From: Cryobacterium inferilacus
GTDB taxonomy: Bacteria > Actinomycetota > Actinomycetes > Actinomycetales > Microbacteriaceae
Assembly: GCF_019599185.1 (NCBI RefSeq)
Contig: NZ_JAIEUL010000006.1
Coordinates: 100,778-164,777, forward strand
Reading direction: 5' to 3'
DNA: 64,000 nt
Of the stretch, positions 1 through 8,653 are shown in pieces. Each line of letters starts with the position of its first letter. Position 1 is the first letter of the stretch. The notes under the pieces were generated by a model, which saw only the letters and a program-made list of their open reading frames with translations, had not been told where the DNA came from and did no database searches. A program made the position numbers and the translations under genes.

Positions 1-351
1 GCCGTCAAGTTCACGCCCCCGCACGGCCAGGTCTGGGTCGGCTGCACCGTCGACGCCGACGGCGTGCTGCTCACCGTCAGCGACAACGGCGTCGGCATCC
101 CGCCGCAGGACATCGAGCGGGTCTTCGACAGGTTCTTCAGATCGGCCAGCGCCGAGTTGCTGGCGGGCACCGGACTGGGGCTCCCCCTCACGAAGGGACT
201 CGTCGACAGGCTCGGCGGCACCATCGACCTGCAGTCCGACGGACGCACCGGCACCCACGTCACCGTCGCCCTCCCCCGTGTCCCGGCGCTGCGCATCGCG
301 AGCGCCGCTGCCCCCGCGGCCGATTCGTCGGGCGCCGCGGCGCGAATGTAG
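1..351 (+). CDS. Sensor histidine kinase, C-terminal ATPase part (5' truncated)
   Basis: The reading frame is open from base 1 and ends at the TAG at 349-351, giving the last 116 residues of a protein that starts before the window. The fragment opens in the N box (AVKFTPPHG), followed by the G1 box DNGVGIP, the F box region FDRFFRS and a G2-like GTGLGLPL. This is the GHKL ATP-binding domain that phosphorylates the kinase's own histidine. After it come about 25 Ala/Pro-rich residues with no domain. The sensor domain and response regulator are out of view, so the signal cannot be named. It could belong to any GHKL kinase, but the F/G2 spacing fits two-component sensors rather than MutL or gyrase. 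Confidence 0.88.
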   Translation, partial: AVKFTPPHGQVWVGCTVDADGVLLTVSDNGVGIPPQDIERVFDRFFRSASAELLAGTGLGLPLTKGLVDRLGGTIDLQSDGRTGTHVTVALPRVPALRIASAAAPAADSSGAAARM

Positions 352-477
352 GCTGAATCCGGCCGCCACAAGCGGCCGCCCTCGTCCTGAAACGTCCCCG
401 TCCGCCCCCAGACGACTGACCGCCGTCTCGCGCCCAGACTCAGCCACGCCATCCCCTTCTTTCGGAGCGCCACACCT

Positions 478-1833
478 ATGTCAGCATCCACCGCGGCGGC
501 CACAGCCGCCGCCCCCGCGCCCACGAACCCGCGCAGTCGAGTCATCCTGGCCAGCCTCATCGGCACCACGATCGAGTTCTATGACTTCTACGTCTACGCC
601 ACCGCCGCGGTCCTGGTCTTCCCGCACCTGTTCTTCCCGTCCGGTAACGAGACCGCGGCCCTGCTCGCCTCGTTCGCGGTGTTCGGCGCCGCCATGGTGG
701 CCCGCCCGCTCGGCGCCCTGTTCTTCGGCCACTTCGGTGACAAGAAGGGCCGCAAGGCCACCCTGGTCGGCGCGCTGCTCACGATGGGCATCGCCACCTT
801 CCTGATCGGGCTGCTGCCCACCTACGCCATGGTCGGCTGGCTCGCCCCGGCGATGCTGGTGATCCTGCGCCTGGCCCAGGGCTTCGCGCTCGGCGGCGAG
901 TGGAGCGGCGCGGCCCTGGTCGCCACCGAGAACGCACCCAAGGGCAAGCGCGCCTGGTACGGCACCTTCCCGCAGGTCGGCGCGCCGCTGGGCTTCATCA
1001 TCGCGAACGGCCTGTTCCTGCTCATCGCCGTGCTGCTGCCCTCCGACGACCCGACCCGGCCGTCGGACGCGTTCCTCGAGTGGGCCTGGCGCATCCCGTT
1101 CCTGTTCAGCGCGTTCATGGTGATCGTGGGCCTCTGGGTGCGCCTGCGCCTGGTGGAGAGCGACGCGTTCACCAAGATCGTCACCACCAAGAAGGTCGCC
1201 AAGCTGCCGCTCGCCGCGGTTTTCAAGTCCAACTGGCGTGAACTCATCCTGGGCACCTTCATCATGCTGGCCACCTACGTGCTGTTCTACCTGATGACCA
1301 CGTTCAGCCTCAGCTACGGCCGTGCCGCAACGGATGCGCCGGTGGCGGGCCTGGGTTACAGCTACACGACCTTCGTGCTGATGATGATCGGCGGCGTCGT
1401 GTTCTTCGGCATCTTCACCCTCGCCTCCGGCCCCTGGGCCGACAGGTTCGGCCGCCGCCGCACGCTGCTCTGGGTGACCGCGGGCATCGTGGTGTTCGGG
1501 TTCCTCTTCGTGCCGCTGCTGGGCGCCGGGTTCCTCGGCGTGATGGTGTTCCTGGTGCTCGGCTTCACCCTGATGGGCATGACGTTCGGCCCGATGGGCG
1601 CGCTGCTGCCCGAGCTGTTCCCCACCCAGGTGCGCTACACCGGCTCCGCGTTCGCGTACAACATGAGCTCGATCCTCGGCGCGGCCGTGGCCCCGTTCAT
1701 CGCGGTGTGGCTGTGGACCCTCGGCGAGGGCAGCCCGTTCTGGGTGGGCATCTACCTCTCGGTGATGGGCCTGATCACCCTGGTGGCGCTGTACCTGAGC
1801 CGCGAGACCCGCGACCTCGACCTCGAGCGCTAA
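478..1833 (+). CDS. MFS transporter, metabolite:H+ symporter (MHS) family
   Basis: A 451-residue polytopic membrane protein that should move a small organic acid or related metabolite with protons. The N-terminal segment IEFYDFYVYA and the loop 2-3 motif GHFGDKKGRK (residues 84-93) are typical of the MHS branch (ShiA, KgtP, ProP relatives), as is RLAQGFALGGEWSGA at about 131-145. The length and about twelve hydrophobic segments fit a complete carrier. The ATG has CGGAG eight bases upstream. It stands alone, 126 bp after the histidine kinase and followed by a strong hairpin terminator. The substrate cannot be read from sequence; dicarboxylate, shikimate or betaine-like compounds are all possible. 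Confidence 0.9.
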   Translation: MSASTAAATAAAPAPTNPRSRVILASLIGTTIEFYDFYVYATAAVLVFPHLFFPSGNETAALLASFAVFGAAMVARPLGALFFGHFGDKKGRKATLVGALLTMGIATFLIGLLPTYAMVGWLAPAMLVILRLAQGFALGGEWSGAALVATENAPKGKRAWYGTFPQVGAPLGFIIANGLFLLIAVLLPSDDPTRPSDAFLEWAWRIPFLFSAFMVIVGLWVRLRLVESDAFTKIVTTKKVAKLPLAAVFKSNWRELILGTFIMLATYVLFYLMTTFSLSYGRAATDAPVAGLGYSYTTFVLMMIGGVVFFGIFTLASGPWADRFGRRRTLLWVTAGIVVFGFLFVPLLGAGFLGVMVFLVLGFTLMGMTFGPMGALLPELFPTQVRYTGSAFAYNMSSILGAAVAPFIAVWLWTLGEGSPFWVGIYLSVMGLITLVALYLSRETRDLDLER

Positions 1834-1865
1834 CCGGCGCGGCAGACCCGCCCTGGTTCGCACCT

Positions 1866-1899
1866 GAAGTGCGCCGCGACTTCGGTCGCGGCGCACTTC
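1866..1899 (+). terminator. Rho-independent-type hairpin after the MHS transporter
   Basis: A perfect 15-bp stem (GAAGTGCGCCGCGAC and its complement) closes a TTCG tetraloop, 32 bp after the transporter stop. There is no T-run, as is common for actinobacterial terminators. The stem sequence GTGCGCCGCGA reappears in the satellite units just downstream. Confidence 0.8.
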
Positions 1900-1910
1900 G
1901 TCGTCGCGGC

Positions 1911-1999
1911 GCGCAGCTGTTGCTCGCGGCGCAGGTTATTGCTCGCGGCGCAGGTTGTTGCTCGCGGCGCAGGTTGTTGCTCGCGGCGCAGGTTATTGC
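1911..1999. repeat. 19-bp tandem array, orientation 1
   Basis: About four and a half units of GCGCAGGTTGTTGCTCGCG in direct tandem. Units begin at 1911 (18 bp, variant), 1929, 1948, 1967 and 1986 (partial), with GTTATT/GTTGTT variation. Short open frames through it are by-products of the period and are not annotated. Confidence 0.9.
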
Positions 2000-2124
2000 G
2001 AGACATAAGATGCGCCACGAGACGTAAGGTGCGCCACGAGACGTAAGGTGCGCCGCGAGACGAAAGGTGCGCCACGAGACACAAGGTCCGCCACGACACA
2101 TAAAGTGCGCCGCGAGAAGAATGG
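2000..2124. repeat. 19-bp tandem array, orientation 2
   Basis: Six units of GAGACGTAAGGTGCGCCAC begin at 2000, 2019, 2038, 2057, 2076 and 2095, plus a decayed seventh. The unit length matches the preceding array. The reverse complement of that array's unit shares the CGCGAG and GCGC ends, so the two arrays look like inverted halves of one satellite. Confidence 0.88.
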
Positions 2125-2140
2125 AGCGCAGTCCTGGCGC

Positions 2141-2187
2141 GTCAACGCCGGTTGACAGTCGGCATCCGTGTCAATTACGGTTGACAC
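2141..2187 (+). promoter_or_regulatory. Leaderless promoter with two operator-like palindromes
   Basis: A consensus -35 TTGACA (2152-2157) is separated by 18 bp from TACGGT (2176-2181), which ends six bases before the ATG at 2188, so transcription should start at the A of the start codon. The -35 lies in the perfect palindrome GTCAACgccgGTTGAC (2141-2156). The -10 lies in GTGTCAA-N6-TTGACAC (2168-2187). The paired sites suggest repression, probably by the HTH protein encoded next (inference). Confidence 0.7.
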
Positions 2188-2415
2188 ATGTTGGATGACA
2201 CTGGACGAACCCTGGTGGGTGACGCGGGCTCGCGCGACCCGATCGACGTGCTGCGGGCGATCAAAGCCCAACGCCACGAGCTCGACCGCGCCGAGGCCCT
2301 CGCGGTGCGGCGGGCACGCAACGCGAACGCCTCCTGGCAGCTGATCGCCCTGGCGCTCGAGGTCTCCCGGCAGGCCGTGCACAAGAAGTATGGCGGCAGT
2401 CGCCGCAAGGACTGA
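2188..2415 (+). CDS. Small helix-turn-helix DNA-binding protein
   Basis: A 75-residue protein. Residues about 18-45 form a charged helix (LRAIKAQRHELDRAEALAVRRAR). The C-terminal half, ASWQLIALALEVSRQAVHKKY at about 48-68, is a clear helix-turn-helix of the type found in sigma region 4 and AsnC-like proteins. There is no effector domain. No Shine-Dalgarno sequence precedes the ATG, but the promoter spacing fits a leaderless mRNA. Two palindromes cover the promoter, so it probably controls its own gene; whether it also controls the ABC exporter 190 bp downstream is unknown. Proteins of this size and shape are common unnamed regulators in actinobacteria. Confidence 0.8.
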   Translation: MLDDTGRTLVGDAGSRDPIDVLRAIKAQRHELDRAEALAVRRARNANASWQLIALALEVSRQAVHKKYGGSRRKD

Positions 2416-2466
2416 TTTTCCCGACCCGCACGGGCCACCGATCAGCCCTCTCGTGGGCTCCCCGGT

Positions 2467-2548
2467 GCACAACTCCTGCAGATCCCTCGAAACCTCCTCC
2501 AGATTTGCCGCCTGACCGGGATCGGCCGAAATACAGCAGGAGTTATGC
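2467..2548. repeat. Family A inverted-repeat element, copy 1
   Basis: Arms GCACAACTCCTGC (2467-2479) and GCAGGAGTTATGC (2536-2548) face each other across a 56-bp interior. It lies between the small HTH gene and the ABC exporter promoter. This copy lacks the inner GGATGC stem seen in copies 3, 4 and 6. Confidence 0.88.
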
Positions 2549-2596
2549 CCGCGCACCGCCGGGCACAGGCCGCACGGGACCGCGCAACGCGCGAGT

Positions 2597-2602
2597 TAAG
2601 CT
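2597..2602 (+). promoter_or_regulatory. -10 element of a leaderless transcript (ABC exporter)
   Basis: TAAGCT ends exactly six bases before the GTG at 2609, and no ribosome binding site is present. This spacing puts the transcription start on the start codon. Confidence 0.6.
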
Positions 2603-2608
2603 CGACTG

Positions 2609-4606
2609 GTGAGTACGACATCCCCCGGCACCGCCTCGTCCGAGACCCCCGCACCGAAATCCCGTTCCCGGATGGGCCGTCGCGGCGCACCGGCCGAGGG
2701 GCCGCGGGCATCCTTCAGCCAGCTGCTGCCCTACCTGACCGAGCACAAGGCCGTGCTCAGCGTGGTTGTGGTGCTCAGCGTGCTCGGCGCCGCCGCGAGC
2801 CTGGCCCAGCCGCTGCTGGTGAGCCAGGTGATCACCCTCGTCGAGGCCAACGACCCGCTCGACGGCATCGTCGGCGCCCTCGTTGCGCTCGTCGTGGTCT
2901 CCGCGTTGATCAGCGGCTACCAGCACTACCTGCTGCAGCGCACCGGCGAGGGTGTGGTGCTCTCCAGCCGCCGCCGCCTGATCGGGCGGATGCTCAACCT
3001 GCCGATCAGCCAGTTCGACGCCCGCCGCACCGGCGACCTGGTCTCCCGGGTGAGCTCGGACACCACCCTGCTGCGCGCCGTACTCACCCAGGGCGCGGTC
3101 GAGGCCATCGGCGGCTCACTCACCTTCATCGGCGCGATCATCGCGATGCTCATCATCGACCCGGTGCTGCTGGGCCTGACGGTGCTCGTGATCGCGGTGT
3201 CGGTGGTCACGGTGGTGTTGCTGTCCCGGCGCATCCGCACCGCCAGCCTGGCCGCGCAGACCAAGGTCGGCGACCTGGCCGCCAGCATCGAACGCGCCAT
3301 CAGCGCCGTGCGCACGGTGCGCGCCGCCAACGCCACCGCGCGCGAGATCGCGGTGGTCGAGAAGGACGCCGAGGGTGCCTGGCAGATGGGCATCAAGGTC
3401 GCCAAGGTCTCGGCCCTGGTCGTGCCGATCGCCGGCATCGCCCTGCAGGTGTCGCTGCTCGTGGTGCTCGGCGTCGGCGGCTTCCGGGTCGCGGACGGCA
3501 GCATCACCATCGCGAACCTGGTCTCGTTCATCCTGTTCCTGTTCATGATGATCATGCCGCTGGGCCAGTTCTTCGGCGCGATCACCTCGGTGAACTCGGC
3601 GCTCGGTGCGCTCGGCCGCATCCAGGAGATCATCGACCTGCCCAGCGAAGACCAGTTCGACCGCGACATCGCGCCGCTGGCCATTGTCGTGGGCGCCGCC
3701 AACGCCAAGGTCAACCCGGAGGCCCCGGCGATCTCGTTCGAGGACGTACGGTTCCACTACGCGCCCACCGTGCTCGCCACAACGGATGCCGTCACCGGCG
3801 AGCCGCTCGTGCAGCCGGGGCCGGTCGCCCAGGCGGTCCTCGCCGCCGAGGACGGCACCACCCCCGACGCCACGACCGAGTTCGCCGGCCCGGCTGCCGC
3901 CGCTGAAGCCGCCCCCGCCGCCCCGACGCCGGTGCTGCGCGGAGTCTCGTTCAGCGCCCCGCGGGGCCTCCGCACCGCGCTGGTCGGCCCGTCCGGCGCC
4001 GGCAAGAGCACCATCCTCGCCCTGATCGAGCGGTTCTACGACGCCGACTCGGGCGTGGTGCGACTCGGCGGCCTCGACATCCGCAGCCTGGACCGCACCG
4101 ACCTGCGCGCGCAGATCGGCTACGTGGAGCAGGACGCTCCCGTGCTGGCCGGGTCGCTGCGCGACAACCTCACCCTGGCCACGCCGGATGCCACCGACGA
4201 GCAGTGCGTGGCCGTGCTGCACGCCGTGAACCTCGGCGAGGTGCTCGACCGCGACCCGGCCGGGCTCGGCGCGGCGGTCGGCGAGGACGGCGTCAAGCTC
4301 TCCGGCGGCGAACGCCAGCGCCTGGCCATCGCCCGGGCGCTGCTCGCGGCGCCGCCGATCCTGCTGCTGGACGAGTCGACCTCGAGCCTGGACGGCATGA
4401 ACGAACAGCTGATGCGCGAGGCCATCGACGCCGTCGCGGTGGACCGCACCCTGATCGTGATCGCGCACCGGCTCTCCACCGTGGTGGACTCGGACCAGAT
4501 CGTGGTGCTCGACCACGGCGAGGTCGTCGGCACCGGCACCCACTCCGAGCTGGTGCTCTCCACGCCGCTGTACCGCGACCTCGCCAAGCACCAGCTGCTG
4601 GTCTAA
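2609..4606 (+). CDS. ABC exporter, fused membrane and ATPase domains
   Basis: A 665-residue half-transporter expected to work as a dimer that exports a lipid, drug or peptide. After a disordered 38-residue start, the transmembrane domain spans roughly 40-340. The ATPase domain begins about 376. Walker A GPSGAGKST is at 460-468, the Q loop at YVEQD, the signature LSGGERQR at 564-571, Walker B LLLLDEST at about 584 and the H loop at IAHR. Between the first strand of the ATPase domain (ISFEDVRFHY) and VLRGVSF lies an unusual Ala/Pro/Thr-rich insertion of about 55 residues. The GTG start is chosen because TAAGCT lies exactly where a leaderless promoter would. It is followed by a hairpin shared with the convergent mannosidase gene. 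The substrate is unknown. Confidence 0.92.
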   Translation: MSTTSPGTASSETPAPKSRSRMGRRGAPAEGPRASFSQLLPYLTEHKAVLSVVVVLSVLGAAASLAQPLLVSQVITLVEANDPLDGIVGALVALVVVSALISGYQHYLLQRTGEGVVLSSRRRLIGRMLNLPISQFDARRTGDLVSRVSSDTTLLRAVLTQGAVEAIGGSLTFIGAIIAMLIIDPVLLGLTVLVIAVSVVTVVLLSRRIRTASLAAQTKVGDLAASIERAISAVRTVRAANATAREIAVVEKDAEGAWQMGIKVAKVSALVVPIAGIALQVSLLVVLGVGGFRVADGSITIANLVSFILFLFMMIMPLGQFFGAITSVNSALGALGRIQEIIDLPSEDQFDRDIAPLAIVVGAANAKVNPEAPAISFEDVRFHYAPTVLATTDAVTGEPLVQPGPVAQAVLAAEDGTTPDATTEFAGPAAAAEAAPAAPTPVLRGVSFSAPRGLRTALVGPSGAGKSTILALIERFYDADSGVVRLGGLDIRSLDRTDLRAQIGYVEQDAPVLAGSLRDNLTLATPDATDEQCVAVLHAVNLGEVLDRDPAGLGAAVGEDGVKLSGGERQRLAIARALLAAPPILLLDESTSSLDGMNEQLMREAIDAVAVDRTLIVIAHRLSTVVDSDQIVVLDHGEVVGTGTHSELVLSTPLYRDLAKHQLLV

Positions 4607-4613
4607 CCACCCC

Positions 4614-4674
4614 CGCGAAAGCGGCCGTGTGGCTGCTTCGGCACCCACGAAGCAACCACTTCGCCGCTCTCGCG
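4614..4674. terminator. Bidirectional hairpin between convergent genes
   Basis: Outer arms CGCGAAAGCGGC (4614-4625) and GCCGCTCTCGCG (4663-4674) enclose an inner stem TGCTTCG/CGAAGCA. It lies between the stop codons of the ABC exporter and the mannosidase. Its CGCGA(A/G)AG edge resembles the family B intergenic elements. Confidence 0.65.
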
Positions 4675-4680
4675 AGACGG

Positions 4681-7600
4681 CTAGGGGCGGATGAAGCGCA
4701 GGGTGACGATTTCGAACGGGCGCAGGGTGAGGGTGAGCTCCTGCGACAGCCCGGGGAGTTGCGGCTCGGACGACTCCTCGGCCGGCGGGGTTCCCTCGGC
4801 GAGCTCGACGCGGGGCTCGGCCAGCGGGCGCTCGAGCAGGTCGGTCTCGACCACATCCGTCGCCTCGAAGTGCCGGATGAGCCGCGCCGTCGACCGGTTG
4901 CCGTGCGCCTCGTAGAGCCGCACGATCAGGTCGCCGCTCCGGTCCTCGGCGAGTTTGACCGCCTCGACCACCACGGCCGGATTGTCGATCCGCAGCAGGG
5001 CCTCGACGGTCGCATCGGCCACCCCGGTCACGGTGCGGACCGGCAGGTTCAGCCGGTAGCCCTCGGCCACGGCCTCGGGAATACCGGAGTCCACCCGCAG
5101 GGAGACCTGCAGCTCGTGCCGGCCCTGGTCGGCGGCGGGGTCGGGGAACACCGCCGCGCGCAGCAGCGACAAACGCACCGTGGTCGCGGACCGGCCCGCG
5201 CCGTCCGGGGACCGGCTGATGTCGTGCCCGTAGGTGGAGTCGTTGCCCACGGCCACCCCGTAGCCGGGCTCGCCCACGTGCACCCAGCGGTGCGCGACGG
5301 TCTCGAAGCGGGCGGCATCCCAGGAGGTGTTGGTGTGCGTGGCCCGGAAGACGTGGCCGAACTGGATCTCCGAGGCGGCCCGGTCGGCAATCACGTCGAG
5401 CGGGAACGCCAGTTTGAGCAGCTTCTGCCGTTCGTGCCAGTCCAGGTCGAAGTGCAGGTCCACCGCCGGCGACCCCGCCGACAGGGTGATGTCCTCGACC
5501 ACGCGGGACGAACCGAAGGAACGGGTGACCCGCACTCGGACCCGTTCGGGCGTGTCCAGGATCACCTCGACGGACTCGGCCGCGGTCAGGTCGACGGTGT
5601 TGCGCTTGTAGTGTTCGTCGATGTCCCAGGCGTCCCACTGGGTGGGGGTGTCCCGGTGCAGCTGCAGCAGGTTGCTCCGGGCGCCCGCCGGCACCAGCTC
5701 GCGTTGCGCGATGACATCCCAGACCGAGCTGAACAGCCCGTCGGCGTCGATGGTGACGGCCACGAGCCCATTGTCGAGCACCAGGCCCGCCGCCGTGCGG
5801 GTCAGGGTGACGTCGGCCGCCGGCGCCGCCGGATCGGGGTGGGCGGCATCCGCGCCGGCCAGGCCCGCCACGCCGTCGAGGGAATACGGGCCCGCGTTCA
5901 GCAGCACGGTGCCGTCGCCGGCGGAGCACAGCTGCCGCACCGTCGTCTCGATCAGCTCGGTCAGCGTGGCCGCGACGGCGGCGTAGTTGCGTTCGGCTTC
6001 CTGGTGCACCCAGGCGATGGAGGAGCCGGGCAGGATGTCGTGGAACTGTTGCAGCAGCACGGTGTGCCAGGTCTGCTCGAGCAGGTCGTAGGGGTACGCG
6101 ACGCCCGAGCGCACGGCTGCCGTGGCCGCCCACAGTTCGGCCTCGCGCAGCAGGTGCTCGCTGCGGCGGTTGCCGCGTTTGGTGCGCGCCTGGGAGGTGT
6201 AGGTGCCCCGGTGGAACTCGAGGTACAACTCGCCGAGCCACACCGGCGGTTCGGGATACTCCGCTTCGGCCGCCTCGAAGAAGCGGCGCGGGCTAGACAG
6301 TTCAACCGTCGGCGAGCCTTCCAGCGACGCGGTTCGGCGGGCGGCGGCGATCATCTCCGTGGTCGGTCCGCCGCCGCCGTCCCCCCATCCGAATGGCACG
6401 AGCGATGTGTTGGCCGTCCCCTTTTCGGCATACTGGTGCTCCGCTCGAGCCAGCTCCTCCCCCGACAACTCCGCGTTATACGTGTCGACGGGAGGGAAGT
6501 GTGTGAAAATCTGGGTGCCGTCGATGCCTTCCCACCGGAAGGTGTGGTGCGGCATCAGGTTGGTCTCGTTCCACGAGGTCTTCTGGGTCAGGAACCAGCG
6601 GGACCCGGCCGCCGCCACGATCTGCGGCAACGCCGCCGAGTAGCCGAACGAGTCCGGCAGCCACACCTCGAGGGGTTCGACGCCGAATTCCTCCATGAAG
6701 AAGCGCTTCCCGGCCACGAACTGGCGGGCCAGGGCCTCGCCGCCGGGCATATTGGTGTCCGACTCGACCCACATCCCGCCCACCGGCACGAAGGTGCCGG
6801 CCGCGACCTGCGCCTTGACCCTGGCGAACAGCTCCGGGTAGTGCTCCTTGAGCCAGGCGTATTGCTGAGCGGATGAGGCGGCGAAGGTGAAGTCGGGGTT
6901 CTGCTCGATCAGGGCCAGCACGTTGGAGAAGGTGCGGGCGACCTTGCGCACGGTTTCCCGCACCGGCCAGAGCCAGGCGCTGTCGATGTGCGCGTGCCCA
7001 ACGGCGTGCAGGTGGTGGGCGCTCGCGTTCGCCGGTCGGGCGAGCACCTCGGCGAGCGCGGCGCGACCCCGCTCGGCGGTGCCCACCACGTCATCCGGGT
7101 CCACGGCGTCGATGCTGCGTTCGAGAGCCCGCAGGATCTCCGCCCGCCGGGCCAGACCCTGGGGAAGTTCCCGCATGAGACCCGTCAGGGTCCAGAAGTC
7201 CTGCAGGAGCTCCCACACGGTCTGGTCCGTGAGGACCACGTCCACCTGCCGAAGCCGGTAGATCGGGGTGGCCCCGGCCGTGGCGGGGTCGCCCTTGTCG
7301 GTGGCGACGAAGGTGAAACCGGAGGTGACATCCGGGTTGGCGGCCGCCTCGATGTAGAGGTCGATGCGCCCGCCGGGTCCCGTCGTCAGCGGCACGTTGC
7401 GGTTGCGGGGCTCGACGGCCTTGAGGATGACGCCGTCCGGGGACCAGACCAGGCCTTCGGCCTGGAAACCCGGTGTCGCCGTGCTGAAGCCCAGATCGAC
7501 CTGTAGTTCGACCCGGAGGGCGTCATCGACCGGCCACTGGGCCGGAACGCTGCCGGTGACGTGCAACCAGGTCGTCCCCCACGGGCGGCCCCAGGCCCGG

Positions 7601-7776
7601 CCGGTGCCGAAGGGGCTGTAGTCCTGGCGGATGGCGTCGGCGAACGGCACCGGCTCACCCGGGGCATCCCAGGATTCAACGGTCAGGGGCGCGGCGGCCC
7701 GGTTGAGGGCTGGGCGGAGCCGTTCCCGCACGAACCGGCTGATCCGCAACTCCACGAGTGTGCTGTCATCATGCAT
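4681..7776 (-). CDS. Alpha-mannosidase, glycoside hydrolase family 38
   Basis: A 1031-residue cytoplasmic enzyme that should release mannose from alpha-mannosides. The family hallmark GHAHIDSAWLWP, carrying zinc-binding His and Asp, is at about 257-268. WLPDSFGYS at about 370 carries the likely nucleophile Asp. The rest matches the usual GH38 order of catalytic domain, helical middle domain and beta-rich C-terminal half, at normal length. There is no signal peptide, so the substrate must be imported, and the ABC importer encoded immediately upstream would do that. GGGAG lies upstream of the ATG, and the gene starts 15 bp after the permease stop. The exact glycan is not deducible. Confidence 0.93.
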   Translation of the reverse strand: MHDDSTLVELRISRFVRERLRPALNRAAAPLTVESWDAPGEPVPFADAIRQDYSPFGTGRAWGRPWGTTWLHVTGSVPAQWPVDDALRVELQVDLGFSTATPGFQAEGLVWSPDGVILKAVEPRNRNVPLTTGPGGRIDLYIEAAANPDVTSGFTFVATDKGDPATAGATPIYRLRQVDVVLTDQTVWELLQDFWTLTGLMRELPQGLARRAEILRALERSIDAVDPDDVVGTAERGRAALAEVLARPANASAHHLHAVGHAHIDSAWLWPVRETVRKVARTFSNVLALIEQNPDFTFAASSAQQYAWLKEHYPELFARVKAQVAAGTFVPVGGMWVESDTNMPGGEALARQFVAGKRFFMEEFGVEPLEVWLPDSFGYSAALPQIVAAAGSRWFLTQKTSWNETNLMPHHTFRWEGIDGTQIFTHFPPVDTYNAELSGEELARAEHQYAEKGTANTSLVPFGWGDGGGGPTTEMIAAARRTASLEGSPTVELSSPRRFFEAAEAEYPEPPVWLGELYLEFHRGTYTSQARTKRGNRRSEHLLREAELWAATAAVRSGVAYPYDLLEQTWHTVLLQQFHDILPGSSIAWVHQEAERNYAAVAATLTELIETTVRQLCSAGDGTVLLNAGPYSLDGVAGLAGADAAHPDPAAPAADVTLTRTAAGLVLDNGLVAVTIDADGLFSSVWDVIAQRELVPAGARSNLLQLHRDTPTQWDAWDIDEHYKRNTVDLTAAESVEVILDTPERVRVRVTRSFGSSRVVEDITLSAGSPAVDLHFDLDWHERQKLLKLAFPLDVIADRAASEIQFGHVFRATHTNTSWDAARFETVAHRWVHVGEPGYGVAVGNDSTYGHDISRSPDGAGRSATTVRLSLLRAAVFPDPAADQGRHELQVSLRVDSGIPEAVAEGYRLNLPVRTVTGVADATVEALLRIDNPAVVVEAVKLAEDRSGDLIVRLYEAHGNRSTARLIRHFEATDVVETDLLERPLAEPRVELAEGTPPAEESSEPQLPGLSQELTLTLRPFEIVTLRFIRP

Positions 7777-7791
7777 GACTGGTACCGCTCC

Positions 7792-8649
7792 CTAACCCTT
7801 GATCGCGCCTGACATGGTGAATGACCCGCCCATGCCGCGGGAAACGAGGACGTAGAGCAGGATCACCGGAACCGAATACAGCACCGAGAACGCGGCGAGC
7901 TGACCGTAGGCGATGGCCCCGTACTGGCCGAAGAAGCTGTAGATGCTCACCGCGGCCGGCTGCTTGCTCGGCGAGAGCAGCAGCACGAACGGCACGAAGA
8001 AATTGCCCCAGGCCTGAATGAACACGAAGATGAACACCACGCTCAGACCCGGCCGCATCAGCGGCACGACGATGCGCCGGAGGGCGTTCATCGCGGATGC
8101 CCCGTCGACCCAGGCGGCTTCCTCCAGGCTGACCGGGACCGAGTCCATGAAGTTCTTGGTCATCCAGATGGCCATCGGCAGCGAGGTCGCGGCCATGAAG
8201 AAGATCGTGGCGGGAATCGAATCCAGCAGATTCAGCCGGACGAACAGGCTGTACACCGGCACCATGATCGCGGTGATGGGCAGGCAGGTGCCGAACAGGA
8301 CGCCGTACATGAACGGTTTGTTGAACCGCATGGTGTACCTGGAGAGCGGGTAGGCGGCCAGCACCGACGCCAACACGGTGACCACGGCGGCGCCGCCGGA
8401 GAGCAGGAGGCTGTTCCAGAGCGGCAGGAAGGTCAGCTCGGGGTTGAACACCGCGGCGAAGTTGGCCAGGGACAGCTGCTCGGGGATCTGGGTCTGGTAG
8501 GTGGCCTTGACATCGAGGGAGGCCAGGACCAGCCAGGCCAACGGCAGCAGGAAGCACAGCGCGATCACGATGAGTACGGCGTTGGCCAGGATCGCGGCGG
8601 TGGCCTTGCGGGGCGAGGCGACCGAGCTGGCGAGGGTGCTGACGGTCAT
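7792..8649 (-). CDS. Sugar ABC transporter permease (MalG type)
   Basis: A 285-residue inner-membrane permease with six predicted helices. The EAA loop EEAAWVDGASAMNALRRIVVPLMRPG docks the ATPase. It is the second permease of a carbohydrate importer: the partner permease ends 4 bp upstream, and the mannosidase follows 15 bp downstream. No ATPase gene is present in the cluster, so a shared MsiK/MalK-type ATPase encoded elsewhere is expected, as in many actinobacterial CUT1 systems (established for the family, inferred here). Confidence 0.93.
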   Translation of the reverse strand: MTVSTLASSVASPRKATAAILANAVLIVIALCFLLPLAWLVLASLDVKATYQTQIPEQLSLANFAAVFNPELTFLPLWNSLLLSGGAAVVTVLASVLAAYPLSRYTMRFNKPFMYGVLFGTCLPITAIMVPVYSLFVRLNLLDSIPATIFFMAATSLPMAIWMTKNFMDSVPVSLEEAAWVDGASAMNALRRIVVPLMRPGLSVVFIFVFIQAWGNFFVPFVLLLSPSKQPAAVSIYSFFGQYGAIAYGQLAAFSVLYSVPVILLYVLVSRGMGGSFTMSGAIKG

Positions 8650-8653
8650 CGGT

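Noticed and set aside
1775..2101. Open frames through the 19-bp satellite
   Set aside because: They arise because the repeat lacks stops in several frames (19 is not a multiple of 3, so frames rotate). There is no start context and no domain.
2467..2548. Family A elements as ordinary Rho-independent terminators
   Set aside because: They lack T-runs, have large loops and also occur between divergent genes (copy 3), where no terminator is needed.
3116..6241. Very long minus-strand open frame (over 1000 codons) across the ABC exporter and mannosidase
   Set aside because: It overlaps two well-supported genes, has a low-complexity Arg/Gly/His translation and no recognisable domain. Long antisense frames are expected at this GC content. 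The same applies to plus-strand 4204-6876, minus-strand 60134-62413 and plus-strand 25731-27206.
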